From: Deltaproteobacteria bacterium
GTDB lineage: Bacteria > Desulfobacterota > Desulfobacteria > Desulfobacterales > B30-G6
Reading direction: 5' to 3'
NCBI GenBank assembly: GCA_022340465.1
Contig: JAJDNW010000024.1
Location: forward strand, 59,988-123,987
DNA length: 64,000 nt
A program made the position numbers and the translations under genes. Positions 56,042-63,863 of this stretch are shown one piece after another (within the stretch, counting starts at the first letter, position 1; each line of letters starts with the position of its first letter). Below the pieces are notes generated by a model, which made no database searches, was not told where the DNA came from, and saw nothing but the letters and a program-made list of their open reading frames with translations.

Positions 56042-56652
56042 TGAGCAGTCAACTATCCGAGGAAACTCTTGCAGCGGTTATCGATTTTCACGGTCATTCC
56101 TGTCCAGGATTGAGTATCGGCATACGGGCATCCGAACTGGCCCGCCGAGAGCTGGGCGATTTGCCGGACATGCGCATGGTGTGTATTACCGAAACGGACA
56201 TGTGCGGTGTGGACGCCATTCAGTATCTGACGGGCTGCACCTACGGTAAAGGCAACCTGATCCACAGGGACTACGGCAAGATGGCCTTCACCTTTTTCGA
56301 CCGGGAAAGCGGCCGGGGATTTCGTTTTTTGCTCAAACCCGATGTCCATGGCGAAGCGCGGGAAGAGCTTGCGCAACTGAGTCGCAAGATGGCCGAAAAA
56401 ACGGCCGATCCGGAAGACGAGGCGCGTTACCAGGAGATCAGACGGGGTATGCAGGACAGGATCATGCATGCCGGTCTGGATGGGTTGTTTGAGATTTCAA
56501 ATCCCAGGGAAAGGATGCCCCGCGGCCCCCGCGTCCTCGAGAGCCTGACCTGCGAAAGGTGCGGCGAGGCAACCATGGAGTCGCGCACACGACGATTTGG
56601 GGGCCAGGTCCTCTGCCAACCGTGCTTCGACCAGGTGGAACAGAAGGTTTGA
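56041..56652 (+). CDS. FmdE-family protein with C-terminal zinc finger
   Basis: A 203-residue protein. FHGHSCPGLSIGIRASELA at residues 15-33 and CGVDAIQYLTGCTYGKGNL define the FmdE domain, named from a gene of molybdenum formylmethanofuran dehydrogenase operons. A C-terminal finger has CERCGE and CQPCFD. Its exact role is unknown; a metal or metallo-cofactor delivery function is proposed from its neighbours. It is the last gene of the importer operon, coupled through TGATG. Confidence 0.88.
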   Translation: MSSQLSEETLAAVIDFHGHSCPGLSIGIRASELARRELGDLPDMRMVCITETDMCGVDAIQYLTGCTYGKGNLIHRDYGKMAFTFFDRESGRGFRFLLKPDVHGEAREELAQLSRKMAEKTADPEDEARYQEIRRGMQDRIMHAGLDGLFEISNPRERMPRGPRVLESLTCERCGEATMESRTRRFGGQVLCQPCFDQVEQKV

Positions 56653-56675
56653 GCCAATAGAAGCTATCTGAGCCG

Positions 56676-56702
56676 TCGGGGTGTTTTTTCCGTCACCCCC
56701 GA
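56676..56702 (+). terminator. Weak hairpin after FmdE
   Basis: tcggggtg pairs with cacccccga with one bulged C. The T run lies in the loop and not after the stem, so termination is uncertain. The spacer 56653-56879 also holds a REP-like copy. Confidence 0.35.
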
Positions 56703-56764
56703 ACAGAGTCTGCCCCGGTATGGTGTAAGGCCGGGGCGGAAACCCAGGAAATATAGCTAATGGC

Positions 56765-56794
56765 TTTCTGGATCCCTGCCTGCGCAGGGAGGAC
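56765..56794. repeat. Dispersed REP-like repeat copy, inverted
   Basis: ttctggatccctgcctgcgc continuing agggaggacg; the reverse complement resembles the copies at 14037 and 20751, with the dyad ccctgcctgcgcaggg. Confidence 0.5.
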
Positions 56795-56843
56795 GAGGGT
56801 TATAGGCTAAAACTCTCCGAGCCCTCAGCTATCTAAATCAGCG

Positions 56844-57380
56844 GCGAAGCCGCGTTTCATAAAATTGTGGAACAAAATGTTATTTGTAGTTCTTGCGCTG
56901 GCGGTCCAAATCGCGCTTTTCCTCACGGCGGCGGATGGATTCCCTTTTGTCGTATTTGCGTTTGCCTCTGGCCAGGGCGAGGGTCAATTTGGCCTTGCCG
57001 TTGACGAAGTAGAGGTTGAGGGGGATCAGGGAGTAGCCCTTTTCGTTCACTTTGCCGTAAAGTTTCTTGATTTCCCGCCTGTTCAAAAGGAGCTTCCGAA
57101 CCCTCAAGGGGTTGTGGTTGTCGTAGTAGGCAAAGGGATAAACGCTGATGTGCACCTGGTGGACGAACACCTCGCCGTTGGTGATTTTGGCGTAGGCGTC
57201 CTTGAGGTTAGCCCTTCCCAGACGCAGGGATTTGACTTCCGTGCCCTTGAGCACCAACCCGGCTTCGTAAGTGTCATCGATGAAGTAGTCGTGCCGCGCT
57301 TTTCTGTTTTCGGCGATTATCTTTTTGTGGCCTTGCGTCATTGATCTTCTCACATTTTCAGTTGCGCAGCGAAGCCGCGT
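56844..57380. repeat. Short direct repeat flanking smpB
   Basis: gcgaagccgcgt occurs exactly at 56844-56855 and 57369-57380, each followed by a cat...aaaa stretch. Each copy sits in a small GC hairpin. smpB is the only gene between them. Confidence 0.5.
56880..57341 (-). CDS. smpB: SsrA-binding protein SmpB
   Basis: A 153-residue RNA-binding protein, the obligate partner of tmRNA. KIIAENRKARHDYFIDDTYE at the start, GLVLKGTEVKSLRLGRANLK (the oligonucleotide-binding fold) and the basic tail ALARGKRKYDKRESIRRRE are typical. The start at 57341 (MTQGHKK) gives the usual length. It follows ptsI after 63 bases containing a strong hairpin. Confidence 0.95.
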   Translation of the reverse strand: MTQGHKKIIAENRKARHDYFIDDTYEAGLVLKGTEVKSLRLGRANLKDAYAKITNGEVFVHQVHISVYPFAYYDNHNPLRVRKLLLNRREIKKLYGKVNEKGYSLIPLNLYFVNGKAKLTLALARGKRKYDKRESIRRREEKRDLDRQRKNYK

Positions 57381-57383
57381 CAT

Positions 57384-57408
57384 ATAAAAGCGCGGCACGC
57401 GCTTTTAT
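57384..57408 (-). terminator. Hairpin overlapping the ptsI stop codon
   Basis: An 11-bp perfect stem (ataaaagcgcg with its complement) and a 3-base loop; the right arm on the minus strand carries the T run. It overlaps the ptsI TAA, so it should separate ptsI from smpB expression at least partly. Confidence 0.65.
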
Positions 57409-59177
57409 CCGGGGTAGATCGTCTCCCCAATAATGTCTCCGTAGTTTTTACGGATCAGGTCGGTAACCGCCTTGGCGGTGGTTTGCTTCAACACCTCCTT
57501 GAGGAAGTCCTGCGCTTCCGCGTAGCTGATGGAGCGGATCAGGTTTTTCAAGAGCGGTATGGACTGGGGGTTCATGCTCAGTTCATCGAGTCCGAGACCC
57601 AGCAGCACGGGCAGGCTGAAGGGGTCGCCCGCCATCTCGCCACACATGAAGATCTTGATGCCTTCCTGTTTGGCTGCGTCGGAAATGAACTTCAACGTTC
57701 TCAAAATAGCCGGGTGCAGCGGGTTGTACAGGTAGGCCACATCCCGGTTTCCCCGGTCGACCGCCAGGGAGTACTGGATCAGGTCGTTGGTGCCAATGCT
57801 GAAAAAATCCACCTCCCGGGCGATGACGTCGGCCATCGCGGCGAGGGAGGGCACCTCCATCATCACGCCCAGTTCGATATTGCGGTCGTATTCCTTGTCT
57901 TCGTCTTCCAGCGACTGAATGGCGTCCTCGATCATGCGTTTGGCCGTCATCAGTTCGTCGACGGTGGCCAGCATAGGCAGGAGCAGCCGTATTTCGCCAT
58001 AAACCGCGGCTCTCAGGATGGCCCTCAGCTGGGTTTTGAAGACATCGGGGCGCTTGAGACAATACCTGATGGCCCGCAGCCCGAGAGCGGGATTGGATTC
58101 GGCGGCGCCGGCATTGCGGGCCAGGGTCTTGTCGCCGTTGATGTCCAGTGTCCGGATGGTGACCGGGTGATTCTGCATCACGTCGACGACATCCTTGTAG
58201 TTGTCGAACAGTTCATCCTCACTGGGGAATTTCTGGCTGGACAGATATTGAAATTCCGTCCTGAAAAGGCCCACACCCTCACCGCCGTTGTCCATGACAG
58301 CCACCACCTGCTCGGGTTGCTCGATGTTGCCCATGATTTTCACGCGGTGGCCGTCCCGGGTTTTCGCAGGTTTGCGGCTGTTTCTGGCAATATCGGCCCT
58401 GAAGGACTCGAAACGCTCCAGCCGTTCCATGTAATCCACGAGCGTGGCTTCCTCGGGATTGATGATCACGTTGCCGCCCGAGCCGTCAACGATGATGATG
58501 TCGTCATTCTGGATCAAGCGTGAGGCGTCCTCGACACCCTGAACCGCCGGTATTCCCAGGGTGCGGGCAATAATACTGGTGTGGGAGGCCACACCGCCGA
58601 GCATGGTGACAAAACCCATGATGTATTCGAGATTGATCTGACTGGTCTGCGCCGGCGAGAGGTCGTGGGCGATCAGGATAACGCGTTTGTCGATTTCGGC
58701 AATGTTGACCGGTTCAGCGCCTATGAGGTGTAACATGATGCGATCGTACACGTGGGCGATATCCGTTGCCCGGTCCTTCAGATAGGTGTCGGTGATGTCC
58801 CGGAACATGGATTTGACCTTGGACACCGCCTTTTTGAGGGCCCATTCGGCGTTGATCTTTTCTTTTTGGATGGTTTCGATGGTACGGCCATAGAGCATTT
58901 TGTCTTCCAGGAGCACCACCTGGGTTTCCAGAATATCGGCATGCTGCTGCAGGTCCTCCGGGGTCCCCTTTATGATGTCATGCAGCTCTTTCTTGGCCCG
59001 CTTTACGGCGACCTTGAAGCGCGTGATTTCGTTTTGGAGCGAGGCGGCATCGATGTGGTAGCGCTGAACAACGTCAACACCTTCGCGGTCCACCAGGTAG
59101 GCTTTGCCGATACATATTCCCGGCGAGGTACTGATGCCTTTCAGGGCGATCTCGTGCGCTTCGATTTTTACTGTCAT
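57405..59177 (-). CDS. ptsI: PEP-protein phosphotransferase (PTS enzyme I)
   Basis: A 590-residue enzyme. It autophosphorylates from PEP at His199 in LGGVASHTSIIART and passes the phosphate to HPr. The catalytic region includes GVGLFRTEFQYL, REVDFFSIGTNDLIQYSLAVDR and the Cys-bearing FMCGEMAGDP. ATG at 59177 is preferred over a TTG six codons earlier that would overlap ptsH. No sugar-specific EII genes are in the window, so the pair may serve a regulatory phosphorelay or genes elsewhere. Confidence 0.93.
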   Translation of the reverse strand: MTVKIEAHEIALKGISTSPGICIGKAYLVDREGVDVVQRYHIDAASLQNEITRFKVAVKRAKKELHDIIKGTPEDLQQHADILETQVVLLEDKMLYGRTIETIQKEKINAEWALKKAVSKVKSMFRDITDTYLKDRATDIAHVYDRIMLHLIGAEPVNIAEIDKRVILIAHDLSPAQTSQINLEYIMGFVTMLGGVASHTSIIARTLGIPAVQGVEDASRLIQNDDIIIVDGSGGNVIINPEEATLVDYMERLERFESFRADIARNSRKPAKTRDGHRVKIMGNIEQPEQVVAVMDNGGEGVGLFRTEFQYLSSQKFPSEDELFDNYKDVVDVMQNHPVTIRTLDINGDKTLARNAGAAESNPALGLRAIRYCLKRPDVFKTQLRAILRAAVYGEIRLLLPMLATVDELMTAKRMIEDAIQSLEDEDKEYDRNIELGVMMEVPSLAAMADVIAREVDFFSIGTNDLIQYSLAVDRGNRDVAYLYNPLHPAILRTLKFISDAAKQEGIKIFMCGEMAGDPFSLPVLLGLGLDELSMNPQSIPLLKNLIRSISYAEAQDFLKEVLKQTTAKAVTDLIRKNYGDIIGETIYPG

Positions 59178-59184
59178 GCGTTTT

Positions 59185-59457
59185 TTATTCTCCAAAACCG
59201 CTCGCTACCAGATCGACCACGGCTTCCAGTATATCGTGGTCCCGCTCATCTTCGACGGCCACCGTGATGAGCGTGCCTTTGGGGCAGGCCAATCCCAGCA
59301 GGTCGATGATGCTGGTGGCATCGGCGCGTTCACCGTCCCTTATCAGCCAGACGCCGGCGTTGGCACCCCGGACCAACTCGGCTATTTTTGCCGCCGATCT
59401 GGCATGCAGCCCCAGATCGTTGACGACGGCCACATCCCTTGTCATCCGGTCTTTCAT
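59185..59457 (-). CDS. ptsH: Phosphocarrier protein HPr
   Basis: A 90-residue HPr. The phospho-accepting His18 lies in VVNDLGLHARSAAKI. The regulatory serine region reads DATSIIDLLGLACPKGT, with Ser49 at the place of Ser46. A start four codons later (MTRDVAV) would restore standard numbering. It precedes ptsI by 7 bases. The upstream spacer 59458-59701 is divergent with the Uxx-star gene and shows no other gene. Confidence 0.92.
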   Translation of the reverse strand: MKDRMTRDVAVVNDLGLHARSAAKIAELVRGANAGVWLIRDGERADATSIIDLLGLACPKGTLITVAVEDERDHDILEAVVDLVASGFGE

Positions 59458-59701
59458 TTTCTTGCCCTTGATAATATAACAGAATCATGAGATTGCAATG
59501 CAGCACGGCTGATGTTTTACCAATCGGACATACGCTTGTCAATCGATCAGGTGCGGATCCGGCCGGGGGCATGCCGATACCGGGGGGCCGGGTCATTGAC
59601 AACCCACCGGTTTGCTGATAAACAAGATATATCAATATAATTATTTGAGATTACAATAAAATATTACCTGGATGTACGCTCGACCGACGAGGGGGTAAGC
59701 C

Positions 59702-59929
59702 ATGTCAGAAGAGATACTGATATTTGGAAAAGACACCTGACCCTTCACGACCTCTGCTCGTGAAGCATATCAAAAGCAGGGCAAAGCGTTCACCTATGTC
59801 AATGTCGTGTCCGATCCGGACAAGATTGAGAGCATGCTCAAATACTCCAACGGTGACCGCAAGGTGCCTGTCATTGTCGAACGGGGAAAGGTAACCATCG
59901 GTTTCCAGGGAAAAGGGTGACGGGTGTAA
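59702..59929 (+). CDS. Uxx-star type glutaredoxin-like selenoprotein with two in-frame UGA codons
   Basis: From the ATG at 59702, after a gaggggg site, 75 codons run to TAA at 59927. Codon 13 (59738-59740) and codon 73 (59918-59920) are TGA. Read as Sec, the start is SEEILIFGKDTUPFTTSARE, a glutaredoxin-like strand-turn-helix with U in the redox-motif position, and KVPVIVERGKVTIGFQGKGU further on supplies the cis-Pro strand and a terminal U-x-x-stop. This matches the small Uxx-star glutaredoxin-like (seleno)protein family as I know it. Both UGAs are followed by hairpins. Without Sec insertion only 12 residues would be made. Confidence 0.85.
59743..59765 (+). promoter_or_regulatory. Candidate SECIS hairpin after the first UGA
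   Basis: An 8-bp perfect stem (cttcacga with tcgtgaag) and a 7-base loop cctctgc, starting 2 bases after UGA codon 13. The stem is striking, but the loop lacks the GU typical of bacterial SECIS loops and is closer to the UGA than in standard models. Confidence 0.55.
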
Positions 59930-59933
59930 GGGA

Positions 59934-59950
59934 CCTGGCTGTATGCCGGG
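59934..59950 (+). promoter_or_regulatory. Candidate SECIS hairpin after the second UGA
   Basis: cctggc pairs with gccggg (one G-U pair) around the loop tgtat; the loop begins 19 bases after UGA codon 73, beyond the stop codon. Distance and the GU in the loop fit bacterial SECIS rules as I recall them. The rest of 59951-60139 is AT-rich and shows no gene. Confidence 0.45.
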
Positions 59951-60139
59951 GAAAATGTTGGTTTGCTATTTTGCCGAACCAATAGCATAAATATAAAGTG
60001 AGAAGGTAAGAGAATGAGAACGGTGGAATATCTTCCATTATAAACAGATATCCGTGAAATTTGGATTCTAATGGAAGGATGATGCTTAGCGTATGTAGAT
60101 GGTTGAATAACGGCCTGTTTCTAATGGAGTGGCGCGAGA

Positions 60140-60790
60140 ATGGAAAAGCAATTTGTCATCGACGATTTTAAGCTGGGAGAAAGCTGGCGGCTGTTTAAGA
60201 TAATGGGCGAGTTCGTGGACGGGGTCGAAAACTTGCATGACCTGGGACCGGCGGTGAGCATCTTTGGGTCGGCGCGCATGCGGCCGGAGGATCCGGTGTA
60301 CAAGAAGACGGAAAAAATAGCGGCCCTGTTCGCCAAAAACGATTTCGCCGTCATTACCGGCGGTGGGGGAGGCGTCATGGAGGCGGCCAACAAGGGCGCT
60401 GCCGAAGCCGGCGGCACGTCGGCGGGACTGAATATCCGTCTCCCTTTCGAACAAAAGCCCAACAATTACGCCAATGTGAGGCTGGAGTTCAACTATTTCT
60501 TCATCCGTAAGGTGATGTTCATCAAGTATGCGGCCGCCTTCATCGCCATGCCCGGCGGATTCGGAACCCTGGACGAACTGTTCGAGGTGATCACCCTGGT
60601 GCAGACCCACAGGATCAAACCCCTGCCGGTCATTCTGGTGGGCAGTGAGCACTGGACCGGTCTGACAGCGTGGATCGAGGAGCGCATCCTGGCGGAAAGG
60701 CTGGCATCTCCCAAGGACATGGATATTTTTCAAATCATGGACGACCCCCATGAGATCGTGAATTTTGTCAAGCGGGTTGTCATCCTTTGA
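60140..60790 (+). CDS. LOG-family nucleoside 5'-monophosphate phosphoribohydrolase
   Basis: A 216-residue cytoplasmic protein of the TIGR00730 (LOG) family. SIFGSARMRPEDPVY, ITGGGGGVMEAANKGA and the signature MPGGFGTLDELFEVITLVQT are all present. Family enzymes cleave nucleotide monophosphates to base and ribose 5-phosphate; in some bacteria they make cytokinins. Physiological substrate here is unknown. It stands alone and ends in a strong terminator. Confidence 0.92.
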   Translation: MEKQFVIDDFKLGESWRLFKIMGEFVDGVENLHDLGPAVSIFGSARMRPEDPVYKKTEKIAALFAKNDFAVITGGGGGVMEAANKGAAEAGGTSAGLNIRLPFEQKPNNYANVRLEFNYFFIRKVMFIKYAAAFIAMPGGFGTLDELFEVITLVQTHRIKPLPVILVGSEHWTGLTAWIEERILAERLASPKDMDIFQIMDDPHEIVNFVKRVVIL

Positions 60791-60834
60791 AATAAAATGA
60801 GGCTAAAAAAAAATTCGGGCCTCATTTTATTTCT
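60790..60834 (+). terminator. Rho-independent terminator after the LOG-family gene
   Basis: A 14-bp perfect stem (60790-60803 with 60819-60832), A-rich on the left and T-rich on the right, with a 15-base loop. The A/T ends let it work in both directions. The following spacer 60835-61117 holds no gene I can support. Confidence 0.8.
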
Positions 60835-61117
60835 GTGGCAGCTGCGCCGCACTATCGTCCATACGGAGAAGGGGAAAAAAGTTGTTTCTAGCGGGAAAAA
60901 CGTTACCCCATAATTGCAACACTGGGGTTTAGTTTGACAAGGTGCGGAAGTAGGATTCGAGGGTTCCATGGGAAAGCTCATAGCCCGCTACCAGCTGTGA
61001 GCTATGACCGATAGGCTGATTTTCACTTGGCCCCTCGACCCCTTGGCCCCTTGGGACCCAATTTTCCAGCTTAAACCAAGGGCGATTGATTTTATCCTTT
61101 CGTGATTATTATTTCAA

Positions 61118-62674
61118 ATGGCCTCATTGTTTGACGATCTGCCTTCCGAAGAAAACCGTCTGCGCCTGGAAATCCAGGAGCTGAAGGAGCAGAACGCCTA
61201 CCTGACCGCCCTTCACGAAACCTCCCTCGGGCTCATCGACCGCCTGGACAGAAAAGAGCTGTTGGAATCGATTCTGCACCGTGCCTGCCAGATGACCGGG
61301 ACCGAGCACGGCTACATCTATCTGCCGGGACCGGAATCGGATGAAATGCAGATGCGCGTGGGGATGGGCTTTTTCAACGGCCAGCTCGGGCGTCGCGTGA
61401 AAAGGGGTGAGGGCATGGGCGGTAAGGTGTGGGAAGCCGAAGGGCCCGTTCTGGTGGACGACTACTACACCTGGCCGGGACGTTTGACGGACAGCTCGCT
61501 GGACACCCTGCAGTCCGTGGTGGGCATTCCGTTGATGTCCGGCGACAAGGTGCAGGGGGTCATCGGCCTGGCCCGGGTTAACGACAAAAAGCATTTCGGT
61601 CAAACAGATGTTCAGACATTGAACAGATTTGCCCAGTTGGCCCTCATCGCCCTGGAAAAGGCGCGCCTCTATGCCGATGTAAAGCAGCAGCTGGCGGAGC
61701 GCAAAAAAACCGAAGCCATTCTGCGGGAAAGCGAGGAGCGCTACCGCTCGCTTTTGGAATCCTCCCCGGACCCGGTCGTGGTGTATGACATGCAGGGCAG
61801 CGCCACCTACGTAAGTCCGGCGTTTACGGCGACATTCGGGTTTTCGCCGGAGGAAGTGATCGGCAAACGGATCGATTTCGTCCCCAAGGAAAGCCTGCCG
61901 GAGACCCTTACCGCCATCGAGCAGATGAAGGCCGGAAAAAAGATCAACCTGTTCGAGACGAAGCGTTTTACCAAAAGGGGGGCGGTGTTGGACGTTCAGA
62001 TCAGTTCGACGCTCTATTTCGACCGCCAGGGCCGGCATGCGGGCAACATCGTCACCCTGCGCGACATCAGCGCCTTGAAGCAGACCGAAAAAGAGTTGAA
62101 AAAATACCGTGAACTGCTGGAAGAAAGAGTGGAGGAGCGGACGGCGGAACTTGCCAGGACCAATCTGCAGTTGCAGCAGGAGATCGAGGAGCGCAAGCGT
62201 GCGGAGAAGGCCCTGCGGAGAAGGGAAAAGGAGCTCGAAGCACAGTCCCACCACCTGGAGGAGGTCAACACGGCCCTGAAGGTGCTGCTGACGCAGCGGG
62301 AAAACGACAAAAGCGAAGTGCAGGAACACGTGCTCTCCAACGTGAAGGAGCTGGTATCCCCCTATGTCGAGCGTTTGAAAAAAAGCCGATTGAACACCAG
62401 TCAGACCACCCTGGTCAACATCATGGATTCGAACCTGAACAACATCATTTCTCCCTTTATCAGGCGGCTTTCCTCCAAGTATCTCCATTTTACACCCATG
62501 GAGATCCGCGTGGCCAACCTGGTCAAGGAGGGCAAGACCAACAAGGAGATCGCCGAGCTGCTTTTCCTCTCCAAGAACACCATCCTGTTCCACCGGCACA
62601 ATATCCGCACCAAGCTGGGTCTCAAGGGAACCGGCCTCAACCTGAGGACGCACCTGCTCTCCTATGAAAACTGA
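61118..62674 (+). CDS. GAF-PAS sensor with C-terminal LuxR-type DNA-binding domain
   Basis: A 518-residue one-component regulator. Order: short coiled N-terminus, GAF domain (about 35-190, ending FAQLALIALEKARLY), PAS domain (about 205-330, ERYRSLLESSPDPVVVYDMQ), a long coiled coil (330-410) and a LuxR-type helix-turn-helix (FTPMEIRVANLVKEGKTNKE, then IAELLFLSKNTILFHRHNI). No kinase, receiver or membrane segment. Such proteins are numerous in Desulfobacterota. The signal and targets are unknown; the downstream Liv operon is a possible target. Confidence 0.9.
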   Translation: MASLFDDLPSEENRLRLEIQELKEQNAYLTALHETSLGLIDRLDRKELLESILHRACQMTGTEHGYIYLPGPESDEMQMRVGMGFFNGQLGRRVKRGEGMGGKVWEAEGPVLVDDYYTWPGRLTDSSLDTLQSVVGIPLMSGDKVQGVIGLARVNDKKHFGQTDVQTLNRFAQLALIALEKARLYADVKQQLAERKKTEAILRESEERYRSLLESSPDPVVVYDMQGSATYVSPAFTATFGFSPEEVIGKRIDFVPKESLPETLTAIEQMKAGKKINLFETKRFTKRGAVLDVQISSTLYFDRQGRHAGNIVTLRDISALKQTEKELKKYRELLEERVEERTAELARTNLQLQQEIEERKRAEKALRRREKELEAQSHHLEEVNTALKVLLTQRENDKSEVQEHVLSNVKELVSPYVERLKKSRLNTSQTTLVNIMDSNLNNIISPFIRRLSSKYLHFTPMEIRVANLVKEGKTNKEIAELLFLSKNTILFHRHNIRTKLGLKGTGLNLRTHLLSYEN

Positions 62675-63095
62675 TTCACCCGTCGCACTATTCACCCTGT
62701 AGACTCTGCTGCTGATCTGCTGTGTGTCAATCGGGTCAAGCCAAAATTTGCAAAATAAAATATAGTGGGAAAAGCCCACTATTAAACCGCTGTTATATCA
62801 ACTTGACAACCCGGTTTTATCGTCTATGCTACATAGCACCATGATCCTCAGGGCTTGTAAAAAAGGCATGAAAGTAGCTGAAATATAGCTAATATTCAAT
62901 TATGTTGGTGCCGCGTGGATTATCCGATCGTAGCCCGTATAGTATGGTAACTAACACTGATTACTGAAAAATTTCCGATAGTTGTTTTATGTGCTTGACT
63001 GATAGTTCTATATAGAATATAGACTATTTTATGAAATGAATTAAATTCAGAAAAAAGCCCTCGTCTCTTAACTTTTTCACGAAACAAAACAGATT
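62675..63095 (+). promoter_or_regulatory. 421-base spacer with candidate promoter for the Liv operon
   Basis: A 7-8 bp hairpin (tagtggg/cccacta, 62762-62782) may end the regulator transcript. ttgaca at 62803-62808 and tatgct at 62825-62830, 16 bases apart, form a sigma70-like promoter pointing right. A 12-bp palindrome ttctatatagaa lies at 63006-63017, about 80 bases before the next gene. No gene was seen. Confidence 0.45.
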
Positions 63096-63857
63096 ATGTC
63101 CACTTTAAAAATCAACGACGTCACATTGACCTTTGGGGGACTGGCGGCGCTGTCCAGGGTGAACATGGAAATCAGACCCGGGCTGATCACCTCCATCATC
63201 GGCCCCAACGGCGCGGGAAAAACCAGCCTGTTGAACTGTATTTCGGGATTTTATCACCCCACCTCCGGCGATATCCATTACAATGACAAGCGGCTCACCC
63301 ACGCCTCACCGCACCAGGTGACCAGCCTGGGCGTCGCCCGGGCTTTTCAGAATCTGGAGCTCTTCAGCGGCATGACCGTGCTGGACAACCTCATGCTGGC
63401 CCGGCATCAGAAGCTGCGCTACAACCTGTTGCAGGCGGTAATCTATTACGGGAAAGCCTCGCGTGAGGAGTCCGCCAACCGGCGCTATGTGGAAGAGGTC
63501 ATCGACTTCATGGAACTGGAACCCTACCGCAAACATACCGTGGGCAACCTCAGCTACGGCATCCAAAAGCGTGTCGAAGTGGCCCGCGCCCTCACCCTGG
63601 CGCCGGAATTGCTGCTGCTGGACGAACCCATGGCCGGCATGAACATCGAGGAAAAAGAGGACATGGTGCGCTTCATCATCGACATCCAGAAGGAGCGCGA
63701 TGCGACCGTGATCCTGGTGGAGCACGACCTCGGCGTGGTCATGGACATCTCCAACCACATCTACGTCCTCGATTTCGGAGAAGTGATCGGCTCCGGCACG
63801 CCGGAAGAGATCGTCAAAATTCCCAAGGTCATCGAAGCCTATATTGGAGAAGACTAG
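63096..63857 (+). CDS. livG: Branched-chain amino-acid type ABC transporter ATP-binding protein (LivG)
   Basis: A 253-residue ATPase. LTFGGLAALSRVNMEIRPG, Walker [10 protein letters not shown], the LivG-type Q-loop GVARAFQNLELFSGMTVLDN, signature LSYGIQKRVEVARAL, and Walker B LLLLDEPMAGMN. The end GSGTPEEIVKIPKVIEAYIG is typical. The next gene is an acyl-CoA ligase, the arrangement of Liv-type operons that import carboxylic or aromatic acids and activate them, so the ligand may not be an amino acid. Confidence 0.9.
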   Translation: MSTLKINDVTLTFGGLAALSRVNMEIRPGLITSIIGPNGAGKTSLLNCISGFYHPTSGDIHYNDKRLTHASPHQVTSLGVARAFQNLELFSGMTVLDNLMLARHQKLRYNLLQAVIYYGKASREESANRRYVEEVIDFMELEPYRKHTVGNLSYGIQKRVEVARALTLAPELLLLDEPMAGMNIEEKEDMVRFIIDIQKERDATVILVEHDLGVVMDISNHIYVLDFGEVIGSGTPEEIVKIPKVIEAYIGED

Positions 63858-63863
63858 ACTGGC

